Positions 8,386 to 19,199 of a DNA stretch of 64,000 nt are shown piece after piece (position 1 is the stretch's first letter; the number at the start of each line of letters is the position of its first letter). The position numbers were made by a program, and so were the translations under genes. Source of the DNA: Pseudophaeobacter sp. (GTDB taxonomy: Bacteria > Pseudomonadota > Alphaproteobacteria > Rhodobacterales > Rhodobacteraceae); contig JALUXC010000026.1 of the NCBI GenBank assembly GCA_027019165.1, positions 1 to 64,000 on the forward strand, read 5' to 3'. The notes below the pieces were generated by a model that was not told the origin of the DNA, searched no databases, and saw only the letters and a list, made by a program, of their open reading frames with translations.

Positions 8386-9579
8386 ATGAACATCCACGAA
8401 TATCAGGCCAAGGCCCTTTTGCGCAGCTATGGCGCTCCGGTTTCGGACGGGCGCGTTGTGCTGAAAGCAGACGAAGCCAAAACCGCTGCAGGTGAGCTTG
8501 ACGGCCCCCTTTGGGTTGTCAAGGCGCAGATCCACGCAGGGGGTCGCGGCAAGGGCTCCTTCAAGGAAGCCGACGCCGGTGAAAAAGGCGGCGTGCGCCT
8601 GACCAAATCGGTGGAAGAAGCCGCCGAGGAAGCCAAAAAGATGCTGGGCCGCACCCTTGTGACCCATCAGACCGGCCCGGCGGGCAAGCAGGTCAACCGT
8701 ATCTACATCGAAGCCGGGTCCGGCATCGAGACCGAGCTGTACCTGGCGCTTCTGGTGGATCGCCAGACCTCGCGCATCTCCTTTGTCTGCTCCACCGAGG
8801 GCGGCATGGACATCGAGGAAGTCGCGGCAGCCACCCCGGAAAAGATCCTGTCCTTCTCGGTTGATCCGGCCACCGGCTATCAGGCCTTCCACGGCCGCCG
8901 CATCGCCTTCTCCCTCGGCCTCAAGGGTCCGCAGGTCAAGCAATGCGTGCAGCTGATGGGCCAGCTCTACAAAGCCTTCGTCGAAAAAGACATGGAGATG
9001 CTGGAGATCAACCCGCTGATCATCTCTGACGACGGCAACCTCAAGGTGCTGGACGCCAAGGTCGGTTTCGACGGCAACGCGGTCTACCGCCACCCCGATA
9101 TCGCCGAGCTGCGCGACACCACCGAGGAAGACCCCAAAGAGCTCGAAGCCTCCAAGTACGATCTGAACTACATCGCGCTCGACGGTGAGATCGGCTGCAT
9201 GGTGAACGGTGCGGGTCTGGCGATGGCCACCATGGACATCATCAAGCTCTACGGTGCTGAGCCTGCGAACTTCCTCGATGTGGGCGGCGGCGCCACCAAG
9301 GAGAAAGTGACCGAAGCCTTCAAGATCATCACCTCTGACCCCAACGTCAAAGGCATCCTGGTGAACATCTTCGGCGGTATCATGCGCTGCGACGTCATCG
9401 CCGAGGGCGTGGTCGCCGCGGTGAAGGAAGTCGGCCTCAAGGTTCCGCTGGTCGTGCGTCTGGAAGGCACCAACGTCGAAGCGGGCAAGGAGATCATCAA
9501 CACCTCCGGTCTCGATGTGATCGCGGCAGACAACCTGTCCGACGGCGCCGAGAAGATCGTGAAAGCGGTTAAGGGTTAG
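8386..9579 (+). CDS. sucC: Succinyl-CoA synthetase (ADP-forming) beta subunit
   Basis: A 397-residue ATP-grasp protein starting [16 protein letters not shown], typical in sequence and length. With SucD it converts succinyl-CoA, ADP and phosphate to succinate, ATP and CoA. The N-terminal ATP-grasp domain covers residues ~1-230 ([27 protein letters not shown]). The C-terminal CoA-ligase-like domain carries [13 protein letters not shown] and [17 protein letters not shown] lipoprotein gene separates it from sucD, an unusual interruption of a normally contiguous pair. Confidence 0.97.
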   Translation: MNIHEYQAKALLRSYGAPVSDGRVVLKADEAKTAAGELDGPLWVVKAQIHAGGRGKGSFKEADAGEKGGVRLTKSVEEAAEEAKKMLGRTLVTHQTGPAGKQVNRIYIEAGSGIETELYLALLVDRQTSRISFVCSTEGGMDIEEVAAATPEKILSFSVDPATGYQAFHGRRIAFSLGLKGPQVKQCVQLMGQLYKAFVEKDMEMLEINPLIISDDGNLKVLDAKVGFDGNAVYRHPDIAELRDTTEEDPKELEASKYDLNYIALDGEIGCMVNGAGLAMATMDIIKLYGAEPANFLDVGGGATKEKVTEAFKIITSDPNVKGILVNIFGGIMRCDVIAEGVVAAVKEVGLKVPLVVRLEGTNVEAGKEIINTSGLDVIAADNLSDGAEKIVKAVKG

Positions 9580-9586
9580 TCTAGCT

Positions 9587-10120
9587 ATGAAGGCGGCTCT
9601 TATTTCCCTATTCGCAGCGGGCGCAGTTCTAACGGCCTGCGTCGCGCCCGAAGCTGAAGCACCTCCACCAACACCTGCGGTTGCTCGCCAAGCGCAAAAG
9701 GATGTTTCCGAGGGATTTGCGCTGTTCGACAGTATCTGCCTGCGTGCTGTGCGCGAAGGCAATCCTGCGGCAGCCAAAGACCTGGGCATCGCTCGCGGTT
9801 TCAAAAAGCGTGGCGATGTTTTCGTCATGGATGGAAACAAGAGCTACCCTGTGTACTCCAAACCGGGAACCCGGCAAAACTTGGTGTTTGCAAGTAGCAA
9901 AAAATTCTCGATCCAATGTGGTGTTGAATGGAAAACGACTAGGGAAGTTGCCGCTGTCAGTATCCAGGGCCTATCGCGCCAGATGCATCTGATCCAAGGC
10001 AAAGAACCCGGCTTCTCCAGTGGGGCGGGTCCCGGCATCGAAATAAACGGGAAACATTGGATCTGGGGCCAAGACTATAACCCAGAGCAACAACGGCAGA
10101 TGATTTACATCTATGACTGA
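9587..10120 (+). CDS. Putative lipoprotein inserted between sucC and sucD
   Basis: A 177-residue protein with a lipoprotein signal peptide (MKAALISLFAAGAVLTAC, lipobox LTAC, Cys at residue 18) followed by a Pro/Ala linker. The mature part has two more cysteines (SICLRAV, SIQCGVEW) and a C terminus rich in aromatic residues. It starts 7 nt after the sucC stop, so it is probably read from the sucC promoter. The DNA is AT-richer than sucC and sucD. I do not recognise the family. Confidence 0.7.
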   Translation: MKAALISLFAAGAVLTACVAPEAEAPPPTPAVARQAQKDVSEGFALFDSICLRAVREGNPAAAKDLGIARGFKKRGDVFVMDGNKSYPVYSKPGTRQNLVFASSKKFSIQCGVEWKTTREVAAVSIQGLSRQMHLIQGKEPGFSSGAGPGIEINGKHWIWGQDYNPEQQRQMIYIYD

Positions 10121-10327
10121 TCAGGGTTGCGCAAGGATAGTCGAACCTCAACGGTTTGAAGGCAGGGCAGCCAATCGGGTGTCTATGCCTTCCTGTGCAA
10201 TTCCTTGTCCGCCTGCGCCTTACCAATCTGGAAAGGAACCGGCTGGTTCCTAGTCCGAACACATAGAACACGCGGTCCATGGTTCCTGAAAAGGGGCCGA
10301 CAAACGAACAGCAAGGAGACTCCTCAA

Positions 10328-11215
10328 ATGGCAGTCCTCATCGACGAAAACACCAAGGTCATCTGTCAGGGCTTCACCGGCTCGCAGGGCACCTTTCACT
10401 CTGAACAGGCCATCGCCTATGGCACCAAGATGGTCGGCGGCGTGACCCCCGGCAAGGGTGGTCAGACCCACCTTGACCTGCCGGTCTTCAACTCGGTCCA
10501 CGAGGCCAAGCATGTGACCGAAGCCAACGCCTCGGTGATCTACGTGCCGCCGCCGTTTGCAGCGGATTCGATCCTTGAAGCCATCGACGCCGAGATGGAG
10601 CTGATCGTCTGCATCACCGAAGGCATCCCGGTTCTGGACATGATGAAGGTGCAGCGCGCGCTGGAAGGGTCGAAATCGCGCCTCATCGGCCCGAACTGCC
10701 CCGGTGTCATCACGCCGGATGCCTGCAAGATCGGCATCATGCCCGGCCACATTCACAAACGCGGGAGCGTGGGTGTTGTGAGCCGCTCGGGCACCCTTAC
10801 ATATGAAGCCGTGAAACAGACATCCGATATCGGCCTGGGCCAGTCCTCTGCGGTTGGCATCGGCGGTGACCCCATCAAGGGCACCGAGCATATCGACGTC
10901 TTGGACATGTTCCTGGACGATGACGAGACCACCTCGATCATCATGATCGGTGAGATCGGCGGCTCTGCCGAAGAGGAGGCAGCCGCCTTCCTCGCCGAGC
11001 AGAAGAAAAAGGGCCGCTGGAAGCCGACCGCTGGCTTCATCGCAGGCCGCACCGCCCCTCCGGGCCGCCGCATGGGCCACGCAGGCGCAATTGTCGCCGG
11101 CGGCAAGGGCGGCGCCGAGGACAAGATCGAAGCCATGAAATCGGCCGGTATCGTGGTCGCCGACAGCCCCGCGGGCCTCGGTGAAGCGGTGCTGAAAGCG
11201 ATCGAGCTGGGCTAA
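10328..11215 (+). CDS. sucD: Succinyl-CoA synthetase alpha subunit
   Basis: The start is the ATG at 10328, preceded by AAGGAGACTCC; the frame is open upstream but that part is not SucD-like. The 295 residues begin [20 protein letters not shown], the Rossmann-type CoA-binding region. The phosphohistidine is in [18 protein letters not shown] near residue 250. [11 protein letters not shown] and [13 protein letters not shown] are standard family blocks. It acts with SucC in substrate-level phosphorylation. A 207-bp spacer separates it from the lipoprotein gene. Confidence 0.97.
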   Translation: MAVLIDENTKVICQGFTGSQGTFHSEQAIAYGTKMVGGVTPGKGGQTHLDLPVFNSVHEAKHVTEANASVIYVPPPFAADSILEAIDAEMELIVCITEGIPVLDMMKVQRALEGSKSRLIGPNCPGVITPDACKIGIMPGHIHKRGSVGVVSRSGTLTYEAVKQTSDIGLGQSSAVGIGGDPIKGTEHIDVLDMFLDDDETTSIIMIGEIGGSAEEEAAAFLAEQKKKGRWKPTAGFIAGRTAPPGRRMGHAGAIVAGGKGGAEDKIEAMKSAGIVVADSPAGLGEAVLKAIELG

Positions 11216-11247
11216 GATGCCTGCGGCTGAGCATATCAGCCACGGGC

Positions 11248-11282
11248 AGCGCCCGACCCTCCGCAAGGGAAGGTCGGGCGCT
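11248..11282. repeat. Intergenic palindrome between sucD and sucA
   Basis: Perfect 11-bp arms AGCGCCCGACC and GGTCGGGCGCT enclose a 13-nt centre that can pair further. There is no T-run. It lies in the 266-bp sucD-sucA gap, which has no gene, and resembles the REP-like palindromes common in Rhodobacteraceae. It may adjust the relative sucD and sucA mRNA levels. Confidence 0.55.
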
Positions 11283-11481
11283 GGCCCGCGTTTGCGCTCG
11301 GCGGTATTTTTCCACCTTCCCTCACATTCCAACCGGACTGTGTTGCAAAGACGGCCCCTTGGGCGATTTTTGCAGCAGAGTCCCGCAACGGTTTCACCTT
11401 TCGGAAACCTCCACGCGCCAGTCTGCCCCGAATGACCAAAGGTCACGATGTAAACGGTCCGAACCCACAAGAGGCACCCAA

Positions 11482-14436
11482 ATGACCGAACAAAGCCCCA
11501 ACGATCTCTTCCATGCGTCCTCCTTTATGCAGGGGCACAATGCGGAGTATCTGGAGCAGCTTTACGCCCAGTATGCCAATGACCCCAGCGCGGTGGATGC
11601 CGCCTGGGCCGAGTTCTTTCGCCAGATGGGCGATGCCGATCTCGACGTAAAGGCCGAGGCCGCAGGCCCCTCCTGGGCGCGGGGCGACTGGCCGCCTGCG
11701 CCGAATGACGATCTGACCGCAGCCCTGACCGGTGAATGGCCCGCGCCGGTGGAGACCAAGGCCGCAGGCAAGAAGATCGCCGAAAAGGCCGCCAAGGCCG
11801 GTGTCGAAGTCTCGGACGAGCAGATCCAGCGCGCCGTTCTGGACTCGGTCCGCGCCCTGATGCTGATCCGCGCCTACCGGATCCGGGGCCATCTGGCCGC
11901 CGATCTGGATCCGCTTTCTATGCGCGCCGACACGCCGCACCCGGAACTGGACCCAAAGACTTACGGCTTTACCGATGCCGATATGGATCGCCCGATCTTC
12001 ATCGACAACGTGCTGGGGCTTCAGGTCGCCTCGATGCGGCAGATCGTGGACATCGTGAAACGCACCTATTGCGGCACCTTTGCGCTGCAGTACATGCATA
12101 TTTCCGATCCCGAACAGTCCTCCTGGCTGAAAGAGCGGATCGAAGGTTTCGGCAAGGAGATCCAGTTCACCCGCGAGGGCCGCAAGGCGATCCTGAACAA
12201 GATGGTCGAGGCCGAGGGCTTTGAAAAGTTCCTGCACGTCAAATACATGGGCACCAAGCGCTTTGGCCTTGATGGTGGCGAAAGCCTGATCCCGGCGATG
12301 GAGCAGATCATCAAGCGTGGCGGCAACCTTGGTGTCGAGGAAATCGTCATCGGCATGCCGCACCGCGGCCGCCTGTCGGTTCTGGCCAATGTGATGCAGA
12401 AACCCTATCGCGCGATCTTCAACGAATTCCAGGGCGGCAGCTTCAAGCCCGAGGACGTGGATGGATCGGGCGATGTGAAATATCACCTTGGTGCCTCTTC
12501 CGACCGCGAATTCGACAACAACACCGTGCACCTCAGCCTGACCGCAAACCCCTCGCACCTTGAGGCGGTGAACCCGGTGGTTCTGGGCAAGGTCCGCGCC
12601 AAACAGGACCAGAAAAGCGACGCAAGCCGCACCAAGGTTCTGCCGATCCTGCTGCACGGTGATGCGGCCTTTGCCGGTCAGGGCGTCGTCGCGGAGTGCT
12701 TTGCGCTTTCGGGCCTGCGTGGTCACAAGACCGGCGGCACCATCCATATCGTGGTGAACAACCAGATCGGTTTCACCACCGCGCCGCATTTCTCGCGTTC
12801 TTCGCCCTACCCCACTGACAACGCTCTGGTGGTTGAAGCGCCGATCTTCCACGTCAACGGGGATGACCCCGAGGCGGTGGTGCACGCGGCCAAGGTCGCG
12901 ACCGAGTTCCGCCAGAAGTTCGGCAAGGATGTCGTGATCGACATGTTCTGCTATCGCCGGTTCGGTCACAACGAGGGCGACGAGCCCATGTTCACCAACC
13001 CGCTCATGTACAAGACCATCAAGAGCCACAAGACCACGCTCAGCCTTTATACCGAGCGTCTGGTCAAGGACGGTCTGATCCCCGAGGGCGAAATCGAGGA
13101 CATGAAGGCCGCCTTTCAGGCCAAGCTCAACGAGGAATTCGAGGCCGGCAAGGATTACAAACCCAACAAGGCCGACTGGCTGGACGGGCGCTGGTCGCAC
13201 CTTGATCGCCAGAAAGAGAACAAATACCAGCGCGGCAAGACCGCCATCGCTCCCGAAACCTTTGACGAGGTTGGCGCGGCCCTGACGCGACTGCCCGAGG
13301 GCTTCCCGGTGCACAAGACCATCGGCCGTTTCCTTGCGACCCGCGCCAAGATGTTCGAAAATGGCAGTGGCATTGACTGGGCTACGGGTGAGGCGCTCGC
13401 CTTTGGTTCGCTTCTGACCGAAGGCTACCCGGTGCGTCTGGCCGGTCAGGACAGTACGCGCGGCACCTTCTCGCAGCGCCATTCCGGCATCGTGAATCAG
13501 GACACCGAGGAGCGCTACTACCCGCTCAACAACATACGCGCGGGCCAGTCTCAGTACGAGGTGATCGACTCGGCCCTGTCGGAATATGCGGTTCTGGGTT
13601 TTGAATATGGCTATTCGCTGGCCGAACCCAATGCGCTGACCCTTTGGGAAGCGCAGTTCGGCGACTTTGCCAACGGCGCACAGATCATGTTCGACCAGTT
13701 CATCTCCTCCGGCGAAAGCAAATGGCTGCGGATGTCCGGCCTTGTCTGCCTGTTGCCGCACGGGTTCGAAGGTCAGGGACCTGAGCACTCCTCGGCGCGT
13801 CTGGAGCGTTTCCTGCAGATGTGCGGCCAGGACAACTGGATCGTGGCCAACTGTACGACGCCGGCGAACTACTTCCACATCCTGCGCCGTCAGCTGCACC
13901 GCACCTTCCGCAAGCCGCTGATCCTGGTGACCCCGAAATCCCTGCTGCGCCACAAGCTGGCCATCAGCAAGGCCGAGGAGTTCACCACCGGATCGAGCTT
14001 CCACCGCGTTCTGTGGGACGATGCGCAACAGGGCAATTCGGACACCAAACTGGTCGCCGATGACAAGATCAAGCGCGTCGTTCTGTGCTCGGGCAAGGTC
14101 TACTACGACCTTCTGGAAGAGCGCGACGCCCGCGGCATTGATGACATCTACCTGATGCGGATCGAGCAGTATTACCCCTTCCCGGCGATCAGCCTCGTCA
14201 AGGAGCTCGAGCGCTTCAAGGATGCCGAGGTTGTCTGGTGCCAGGAAGAGCCCAAGAACCAGGGCGCCTGGACCTTCATCGAGCCCAATATCGAATGGGT
14301 GCTGACCCGCATCGGCGCCAAGCATACCCGGCCTACTTACGTTGGCCGCGCCACATCGGCCTCGCCCGCGACGGGCCTGGCCAGCCAACACAAAGCCCAA
14401 CAAGCCGCGCTTGTGAACGAAGCGCTGAGCATCTGA
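11482..14436 (+). CDS. sucA: 2-oxoglutarate dehydrogenase E1 component
   Basis: The start is the ATG at 11482 ([18 protein letters not shown]); the frame is open upstream but lacks E1 sequence. The 984-residue length is normal. This thiamine-diphosphate enzyme decarboxylates 2-oxoglutarate and passes the succinyl group to the E2 lipoyl arm. Landmarks are the N-terminal E2-binding segment ([14 protein letters not shown]), [14 protein letters not shown], the ThDP-binding [13 protein letters not shown], and the transketolase-like [20 protein letters not shown]. The stop lies 11 nt before sucB. Confidence 0.98.
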   Translation: MTEQSPNDLFHASSFMQGHNAEYLEQLYAQYANDPSAVDAAWAEFFRQMGDADLDVKAEAAGPSWARGDWPPAPNDDLTAALTGEWPAPVETKAAGKKIAEKAAKAGVEVSDEQIQRAVLDSVRALMLIRAYRIRGHLAADLDPLSMRADTPHPELDPKTYGFTDADMDRPIFIDNVLGLQVASMRQIVDIVKRTYCGTFALQYMHISDPEQSSWLKERIEGFGKEIQFTREGRKAILNKMVEAEGFEKFLHVKYMGTKRFGLDGGESLIPAMEQIIKRGGNLGVEEIVIGMPHRGRLSVLANVMQKPYRAIFNEFQGGSFKPEDVDGSGDVKYHLGASSDREFDNNTVHLSLTANPSHLEAVNPVVLGKVRAKQDQKSDASRTKVLPILLHGDAAFAGQGVVAECFALSGLRGHKTGGTIHIVVNNQIGFTTAPHFSRSSPYPTDNALVVEAPIFHVNGDDPEAVVHAAKVATEFRQKFGKDVVIDMFCYRRFGHNEGDEPMFTNPLMYKTIKSHKTTLSLYTERLVKDGLIPEGEIEDMKAAFQAKLNEEFEAGKDYKPNKADWLDGRWSHLDRQKENKYQRGKTAIAPETFDEVGAALTRLPEGFPVHKTIGRFLATRAKMFENGSGIDWATGEALAFGSLLTEGYPVRLAGQDSTRGTFSQRHSGIVNQDTEERYYPLNNIRAGQSQYEVIDSALSEYAVLGFEYGYSLAEPNALTLWEAQFGDFANGAQIMFDQFISSGESKWLRMSGLVCLLPHGFEGQGPEHSSARLERFLQMCGQDNWIVANCTTPANYFHILRRQLHRTFRKPLILVTPKSLLRHKLAISKAEEFTTGSSFHRVLWDDAQQGNSDTKLVADDKIKRVVLCSGKVYYDLLEERDARGIDDIYLMRIEQYYPFPAISLVKELERFKDAEVVWCQEEPKNQGAWTFIEPNIEWVLTRIGAKHTRPTYVGRATSASPATGLASQHKAQQAALVNEALSI

Positions 14437-14447
14437 GGAAGAGACAC

Positions 14448-15956
14448 ATGACCACCGAAGTGCGCGTACCCACCCTGGGTGAATCCGTCACCGAAGCCAC
14501 CGTGGCCACCTGGTTCAAGAAACCCGGCGATGCGGTTGCCGTGGATGAAATGCTCTGCGAGCTGGAGACCGACAAGGTCACCGTCGAAGTGCCCGCCCCC
14601 GCTGCCGGCACACTGGGCGAGATCGTCGCCGCCGAAGGCGATACCGTGGGCGTCGATGCGCTCCTCGCCACAATCGCCGAAGCTGGCGCCGCAGCCGCAG
14701 CGACCCCGGCGCCTGCCGCACCCGCTGCCGCGGCTGCGCCCGCAGGCGATGCCGGCGCTTCCACCGATGTGATGGTGCCCACCCTTGGCGAATCCGTGTC
14801 TGAGGCGACCGTTTCCACCTGGTTCAAAAAGGTTGGCGATACTGTCGCGCAGGACGAAATGCTCTGCGAGCTGGAAACCGACAAGGTCTCCGTCGAAGTG
14901 CCCGCCCCCGTCGCTGGCGTTCTGGCCGAAATCACCGCGCCCGAAGGCACCACCGTGGATGCCTCCGCGAAACTCGGCGTGATCTCAGGCTCCGGTGCAG
15001 CGGTGGCGGCGGCCCCGGCTGCTGCGCCTGCTGCGGCTGCGGCTCCTGCCGCCGCGGCCAAGGACGTCGCCAATGCGCCATCGGCGGAAAAGGCGATGGC
15101 CGAAGCCGGGATCTCTGCCGCCAATGTCCAGGGCACCGGCCGCGATGGTCGCATCATGAAGGATGACGTCGCCCGCGCCGTGGCCGCAGCCGCAACAGCG
15201 CCCGCACCGGCCCCTGCCCCGGCCGCCCCGCGTGCGCCCGTCGCCGCTGACGATGCCGCACGCGAGGAACGGGTCAAGATGACCCGCCTGCGCCAGACCA
15301 TCGCCAAGCGCCTGAAGGACAGCCAGAACACCGCCGCCATGCTGACCACCTACAACGAGGTGGACATGGGTGAGGTGATGGCCCTGCGCAAACAGTACAA
15401 GGACGAGTTCGAAAAGAAGCACGGCGTGCGTCTCGGCTTCATGTCCTTCTTCACCAAGGCCTGCTGCCACGCGCTGAAGGAAGTCCCCGAGGTCAACGCC
15501 GAAATCGACGGCACCGACATCGTCTACAAGAACTTCGTGCATATGGGCGTTGCCGCCGGCACGCCCACCGGCCTTGTGGTTCCGGTGATCCGCGATGCGG
15601 ACTCCATGTCCTTTGCCGAAATCGAAAAGGCGATCGCCGAGAAAGGCAAGCGCGCCCGTGACGGCAAGCTGTCCATGGCGGAAATGCAGGGCGGCACCTT
15701 CACCATCTCCAACGGGGGTGTCTATGGCTCCTTGATGTCCTCGCCCATCCTGAACCCGCCGCAGTCGGGTATCTTGGGGATGCACAAGATCCAGGACCGC
15801 CCGATGGCCATTAATGGCCAGGTTGTGATCCGCCCGATGATGTATCTGGCGCTCAGCTATGACCACCGCATCGTCGACGGCAAAGGCGCCGTGACCTTCC
15901 TGGTGCGCGTCAAGGAGGCGCTGGAAGATCCCCGCCGCCTGCTGATGGATCTGTAA
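14448..15956 (+). CDS. sucB: 2-oxoglutarate dehydrogenase E2 (dihydrolipoyl succinyltransferase) with two lipoyl domains
   Basis: This 502-residue protein starts [20 protein letters not shown]. Two tandem lipoyl domains are visible, each with an ETDKV lipoylation site (Lys43 and Lys146), separated by Ala/Pro-rich linkers. A peripheral-subunit-binding domain ([14 protein letters not shown] to GRIMKDDV) and the catalytic domain follow; the HRIVDG motif holds the catalytic His and Asp. It transfers succinyl groups to CoA in the SucA-SucB-Lpd complex. Single-lipoyl SucB proteins of about 400 residues are common, so the duplication explains the extra length. Confidence 0.96.
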   Translation: MTTEVRVPTLGESVTEATVATWFKKPGDAVAVDEMLCELETDKVTVEVPAPAAGTLGEIVAAEGDTVGVDALLATIAEAGAAAAATPAPAAPAAAAAPAGDAGASTDVMVPTLGESVSEATVSTWFKKVGDTVAQDEMLCELETDKVSVEVPAPVAGVLAEITAPEGTTVDASAKLGVISGSGAAVAAAPAAAPAAAAAPAAAAKDVANAPSAEKAMAEAGISAANVQGTGRDGRIMKDDVARAVAAAATAPAPAPAPAAPRAPVAADDAAREERVKMTRLRQTIAKRLKDSQNTAAMLTTYNEVDMGEVMALRKQYKDEFEKKHGVRLGFMSFFTKACCHALKEVPEVNAEIDGTDIVYKNFVHMGVAAGTPTGLVVPVIRDADSMSFAEIEKAIAEKGKRARDGKLSMAEMQGGTFTISNGGVYGSLMSSPILNPPQSGILGMHKIQDRPMAINGQVVIRPMMYLALSYDHRIVDGKGAVTFLVRVKEALEDPRRLLMDL

Positions 15957-16033
15957 CGTATCTTGGCGGATCCCTTGAACTGCAAGGTTTAGTTTGCGGG
16001 GTCCGCCGACCTAGGAATTAAGGTTTCACTGCT

Positions 16034-16495
16034 TTGGCTGGGCGTAGCAGAATATCAACAACTGGGGCCAATGACGTCGGTTTGTTTTCTCACCTCGTGC
16101 GGTACCGCTGCCCGGAGTGCAGAACTGTTCAACCTGTTTGGGCCATGTTGAAAACGCTTACTGCCACTCCTTTGAACGAAAAATACGACGCGCATGAATG
16201 TGCCAATTGTTCAAGCTGGGTGTATTTGCATTTGCTCCGGTTTATACCGCCTTTCGTGTTCATTTTGACAGCTCCTGTATACTTCTACGTGATCTGGTGG
16301 GCGGCCGAAATTTCCAGTGCGACGGAAGAGATGCGACAGTTCAACCACAGTAGAGGCCACTACGAACCATCAACAATTGCAGGCTTTTTCTTCGTTGCCC
16401 CGCTTGGTTTTGGATCTGTATTCGCAATTGTATTTGCATCAATTGTGGCTCTCAGCTCGACCAAATCCGAAGCTGATTTGGGACGCAAGCCATGA
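16034..16495 (+). CDS. Zinc-ribbon membrane protein, AT-rich orphan
   Basis: A 153-residue protein with two CxxC pairs near the N terminus (CPECRTVQ and CANCSSWV) that look like a zinc ribbon, then two hydrophobic segments (FIPPFVFILTAPVYFYVIWW and IAGFFFVAPLGFGSVFAIVF). DNA composition is clearly AT-richer than sucB and lpd. Its stop overlaps the next start (ATGA), so the two are translationally coupled. I do not recognise the family. It is likely acquired DNA within the suc-lpd operon. Confidence 0.6.
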   Translation: MAGRSRISTTGANDVGLFSHLVRYRCPECRTVQPVWAMLKTLTATPLNEKYDAHECANCSSWVYLHLLRFIPPFVFILTAPVYFYVIWWAAEISSATEEMRQFNHSRGHYEPSTIAGFFFVAPLGFGSVFAIVFASIVALSSTKSEADLGRKP

Positions 16496-16980
16496 CACGC
16501 TCAAATGAACCAGTTTCTACTCAGTCACGGGTCGCAATCTGGATCATTTGGGTTGTAGCAGTCGTGATGTGTTTGCTTGTTGGGTGGGCAGCTACTCTAC
16601 GTCTTCTAAAGGCGTTCGAATTTAGTTGGGATCTTGTAATTGCTCCGACCTATGCTTTGGCAGTGATCTTGATGACCATATGGCTGGTTAGGTCCACACT
16701 CTCGAGGAAGCGAACAGCCATTTGGCCTGCGGCGCTCCTATTTCTGACGTTCCTGCCCTTTGTCATCAGCCCTCTGCATAAAAGCCTGACCGCACCGCCA
16801 GTTCCACTCGGTGGCTTTGCCGTGTCGCCTCAGGAGAGAGGCTTGTGGCGAAGGCCTACTGAGGAGGAGTATTGGGCCAATGAATACAAGCGGCGTGGCG
16901 CACTTCTGGGCTGGCTCGTGTTTATTTCTATGCCTGTTGCCTCAGTATCGTACCTTCGCAAAAACGGCGCATTGACATGA
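16492..16980 (+). CDS. Hypothetical four-helix membrane protein, AT-rich orphan
   Basis: A 162-residue protein with four likely membrane segments (VAIWIIWVVAVVMCLLVGWA; IAPTYALAVILMTIWLV; WPAALLFLTFLPFVI; LLGWLVFISMPVASVSYL) and a soluble loop between the third and fourth (QERGLWRRPTEEEYWANEY). It overlaps both neighbours by ATGA, so three genes (zinc ribbon, this one, MAPEG) form one coupled unit. No family recognised. Codon use is AT-richer than in the flanking TCA genes. Confidence 0.6.
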   Translation: MTRSNEPVSTQSRVAIWIIWVVAVVMCLLVGWAATLRLLKAFEFSWDLVIAPTYALAVILMTIWLVRSTLSRKRTAIWPAALLFLTFLPFVISPLHKSLTAPPVPLGGFAVSPQERGLWRRPTEEEYWANEYKRRGALLGWLVFISMPVASVSYLRKNGALT

Positions 16981-17366
16981 CCCCTGAACTCACCGCCCTC
17001 ACCTTTGCCGCACTGCTGCAGGTTCTGCAGTTCTTTGCCTATTCCATCGCGGCCAATCGGCAGGTCGGAACCAAGACCGCCCTTGGCCCGCGCGACACGC
17101 CCGTGCAGCTGACCGGAACGCCAGGCCGTCTGCAACGGGCGATGAACAACCACTTTGAAGGGCTGATCCTCTTCACCATTGCCTGCCTTGTGGTGACGCT
17201 TGGCGGGCAGTCCACGGAATTCACCGCCGCCTGCGGTTGGGTCTATGCGCTGAGCCGGGTTCTGTATGTGCCCGCCTATGCCTTTGGCCTGTCTCCTTGG
17301 CGGTCGGTCGTCTGGTCGGTCGGCTTCTTTGCCACCGTCCTGATGCTGATCGCGGCGCTGATCTGA
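16977..17366 (+). CDS. MAPEG family membrane protein
   Basis: A 129-residue protein with four hydrophobic helices and the MAPEG-like block LQRAMNNHFEGLILFTIACLV after the first loop (GPRDTPVQLTGTPGRL). The family includes glutathione-dependent membrane transferases of eicosanoid metabolism; bacterial members are uncharacterised. It overlaps the preceding gene by ATGA. GC content returns to the level of the chromosome here, so this gene may belong to the ancestral sucB-lpd interval. Confidence 0.8.
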   Translation: MTPELTALTFAALLQVLQFFAYSIAANRQVGTKTALGPRDTPVQLTGTPGRLQRAMNNHFEGLILFTIACLVVTLGGQSTEFTAACGWVYALSRVLYVPAYAFGLSPWRSVVWSVGFFATVLMLIAALI

Positions 17367-17519
17367 TGGTCCGCGCCCAGCCTCATATCCCCGAACACGG
17401 GCCAGGGCCCTGCACAGGCGGTGTACGCCCGGTGCACGGGGGGTGTACGAATGTCACCCCCGGTTTTCGCCCCCTATTTCGCCCCGGCCGAACTCTCATT
17501 TCCAACGAAAGGACCTCCC

Positions 17520-18914
17520 ATGGCTTCCTATGACGTGATCATCATCGGCGCAGGCCCCGGCGGCTATGTCAGTGCCATCCGCTGCGCCCAGCTGGGCCTC
17601 AAGACCGCCATCGTCGAAGGGCGTGAAACCCTTGGCGGCACCTGCCTCAACGTGGGCTGCATCCCCTCCAAGGCGCTCTTGCACGCGACCCATAGCCTGC
17701 ACGAGGCAGAGCACAATTTTGCCAAGATGGGCCTCAAAGGAAAGGCGCCTTCGGTGGATTGGGACCAGATGAAAGCCTACAAGGACGAGGTCATCGGCCA
17801 GAACACCGGCGGCGTCGAATTCCTGATGAAAAAGAACAAGATAGACTGGCTGAAAGGCTGGGCCTCGATCCCGGCTGCCGGTCAGGTCAAGGTCGGTGAC
17901 GATGTGCATGAGACCAAGAATATCGTGATCGCTTCCGGCTCGGTTCCCTCCTCGCTGCCCGGTGTAGAGGTCGACAACGACAAGGGCATCGTGGTGGACT
18001 CGACCGGCGCGCTGGAGCTGCCCAAGGTGCCGAAAAAGATGGTCGTCATCGGTGCCGGTGTCATCGGGCTTGAGCTTGGCTCGGTCTATGCCCGCCTTGG
18101 CGCCGAGGTCACTGTGGTGGAATATATGGATGCGGTCTGCCCCGGCATGGACAAGGACGTGCAGCGCACCTTCAAGCGGATCCTTGAAAAACAAGGGCTT
18201 AACTTCATCATGGGCGCCGCCGTGCAGGGCGTCGAGACCAGCAAGACCAAGGCCAAGGTGACCTACCAGCCCAAGAAGGGCGGCGATGCCGAGGTGCTGG
18301 ACGCTGATGTGGTGCTGGTTGCAACGGGCCGCAAACCCTATGCCGAAGGGCTGGGCCTTGATGCGCTGGGAGTGAAACTGACCGAACGCGGCCAGATCGC
18401 CACCGACGCACACTGGGCCACCAACGTCAAGGGCATCTACGCCATTGGCGATGTGATCGAAGGCCCGATGCTGGCCCATAAGGCCGAGGACGAAGGCATG
18501 GCCGTCGCCGAGGTGATCGCGGGCAAGCATGGCCACGTGAACTATGGCGTCATCCCCGGCGTCGTCTACACCACGCCCGAAGTTGCCACTGTTGGCGCCA
18601 CCGAGGACGCGCTGAAGGCCGAGGGTCGCAAGATCAAGGTCGGCAAGTTCAACTTCATGGGCAATGGCCGCGCCAAGGCCGTGCATCAGGGCGAAGGCTT
18701 TGTGAAACTGATCGCGGACAAGGAAACCGACCGCATCCTCGGCGCCGCCATCATCGGCCCCGGCGCGGGCGATCTGATCCACGAGGTCTGCGTGGCGATG
18801 GAATTCGGCGCATCGGCCGAGGATCTGGCCCTCACCTGCCACGCGCACCCGACCTATTCCGAAGCCGTGCGCGAAGCCGCCCTCGCCTGCGGCGACGGTG
18901 CGATCCACAGCTGA
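17520..18914 (+). CDS. lpd: Dihydrolipoyl dehydrogenase (E3)
   Basis: The start is the ATG at 17520 after AAAGGACCTCCC; the upstream open frame is not conserved sequence. The 464 residues include the FAD-binding [20 protein letters not shown], the redox-active disulfide [13 protein letters not shown], the NAD-binding [20 protein letters not shown] and the C-terminal His-Glu pair in [14 protein letters not shown]. It reoxidises the lipoyl groups of SucB and probably serves other 2-oxoacid dehydrogenases. It is the last gene of the TCA region and is followed by strong hairpins. Confidence 0.97.
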   Translation: MASYDVIIIGAGPGGYVSAIRCAQLGLKTAIVEGRETLGGTCLNVGCIPSKALLHATHSLHEAEHNFAKMGLKGKAPSVDWDQMKAYKDEVIGQNTGGVEFLMKKNKIDWLKGWASIPAAGQVKVGDDVHETKNIVIASGSVPSSLPGVEVDNDKGIVVDSTGALELPKVPKKMVVIGAGVIGLELGSVYARLGAEVTVVEYMDAVCPGMDKDVQRTFKRILEKQGLNFIMGAAVQGVETSKTKAKVTYQPKKGGDAEVLDADVVLVATGRKPYAEGLGLDALGVKLTERGQIATDAHWATNVKGIYAIGDVIEGPMLAHKAEDEGMAVAEVIAGKHGHVNYGVIPGVVYTTPEVATVGATEDALKAEGRKIKVGKFNFMGNGRAKAVHQGEGFVKLIADKETDRILGAAIIGPGAGDLIHEVCVAMEFGASAEDLALTCHAHPTYSEAVREAALACGDGAIHS

Positions 18915-18926
18915 TTGCCAGATAAA

Positions 18927-19025
18927 AGCACTTTGCGTTTAGTTTGAATCGCGGGGCGCTGCCTCTCGCCTTTGGCTCGAACGCGCCCCGCGATGCCAGT
19001 TGGTTCAGATAAAACGCAAAATGCT
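18927..19025. repeat. Long interrupted hairpin downstream of lpd
   Basis: Nested arms pair over about 100 nt: outer AGCACTTTGCGTTTA with TAAAACGCAAAATGCT, and inner CGCGGGGCGC (18950-18959) with GCGCCCCGCG (18983-18992). The apical loop is 23 nt. It has no T-run and lies between convergent genes, 18 nt before a classical terminator. Confidence 0.6.
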
Positions 19026-19042
19026 GTATCGAATGCAAAAGG

Positions 19043-19070
19043 GGGGCGCCTTAATTGGCGCCCCTTTTTT
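19043..19070 (+). terminator. Rho-independent terminator of the suc-lpd operon
   Basis: A perfect stem GGGGCGCC/GGCGCCCC with loop TTAATT is followed by TTTTTT. Flanking A-runs on the other side make it usable for the convergent PPOX gene too. Confidence 0.9.
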
Positions 19071-19199
19071 AAATTTTGGAGCGTCATGCGAAAAACCTGA
19101 ACCACGCAACGCCACCTGAAATCATAGATTTCAACGTGTTACGTGATGCAGTTTGTTTCAGGTTTTCCGTCGGACACTTTAGGTCAAAGGCTTGAACCG

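Noticed and set aside
10205-10327. Extended upstream start of sucD
   Set aside because: The added residues are not conserved; the ATG at 10328 has an AAGGAG site and the standard SucD N terminus.
11443-14403. Open frame of 986 codons antisense to sucA
   Set aside because: It mirrors the sucA codon pattern, has no recognisable domain, no ribosome-binding site and no start context. Long antisense frames are expected in GC-rich genes; sucA is certain.
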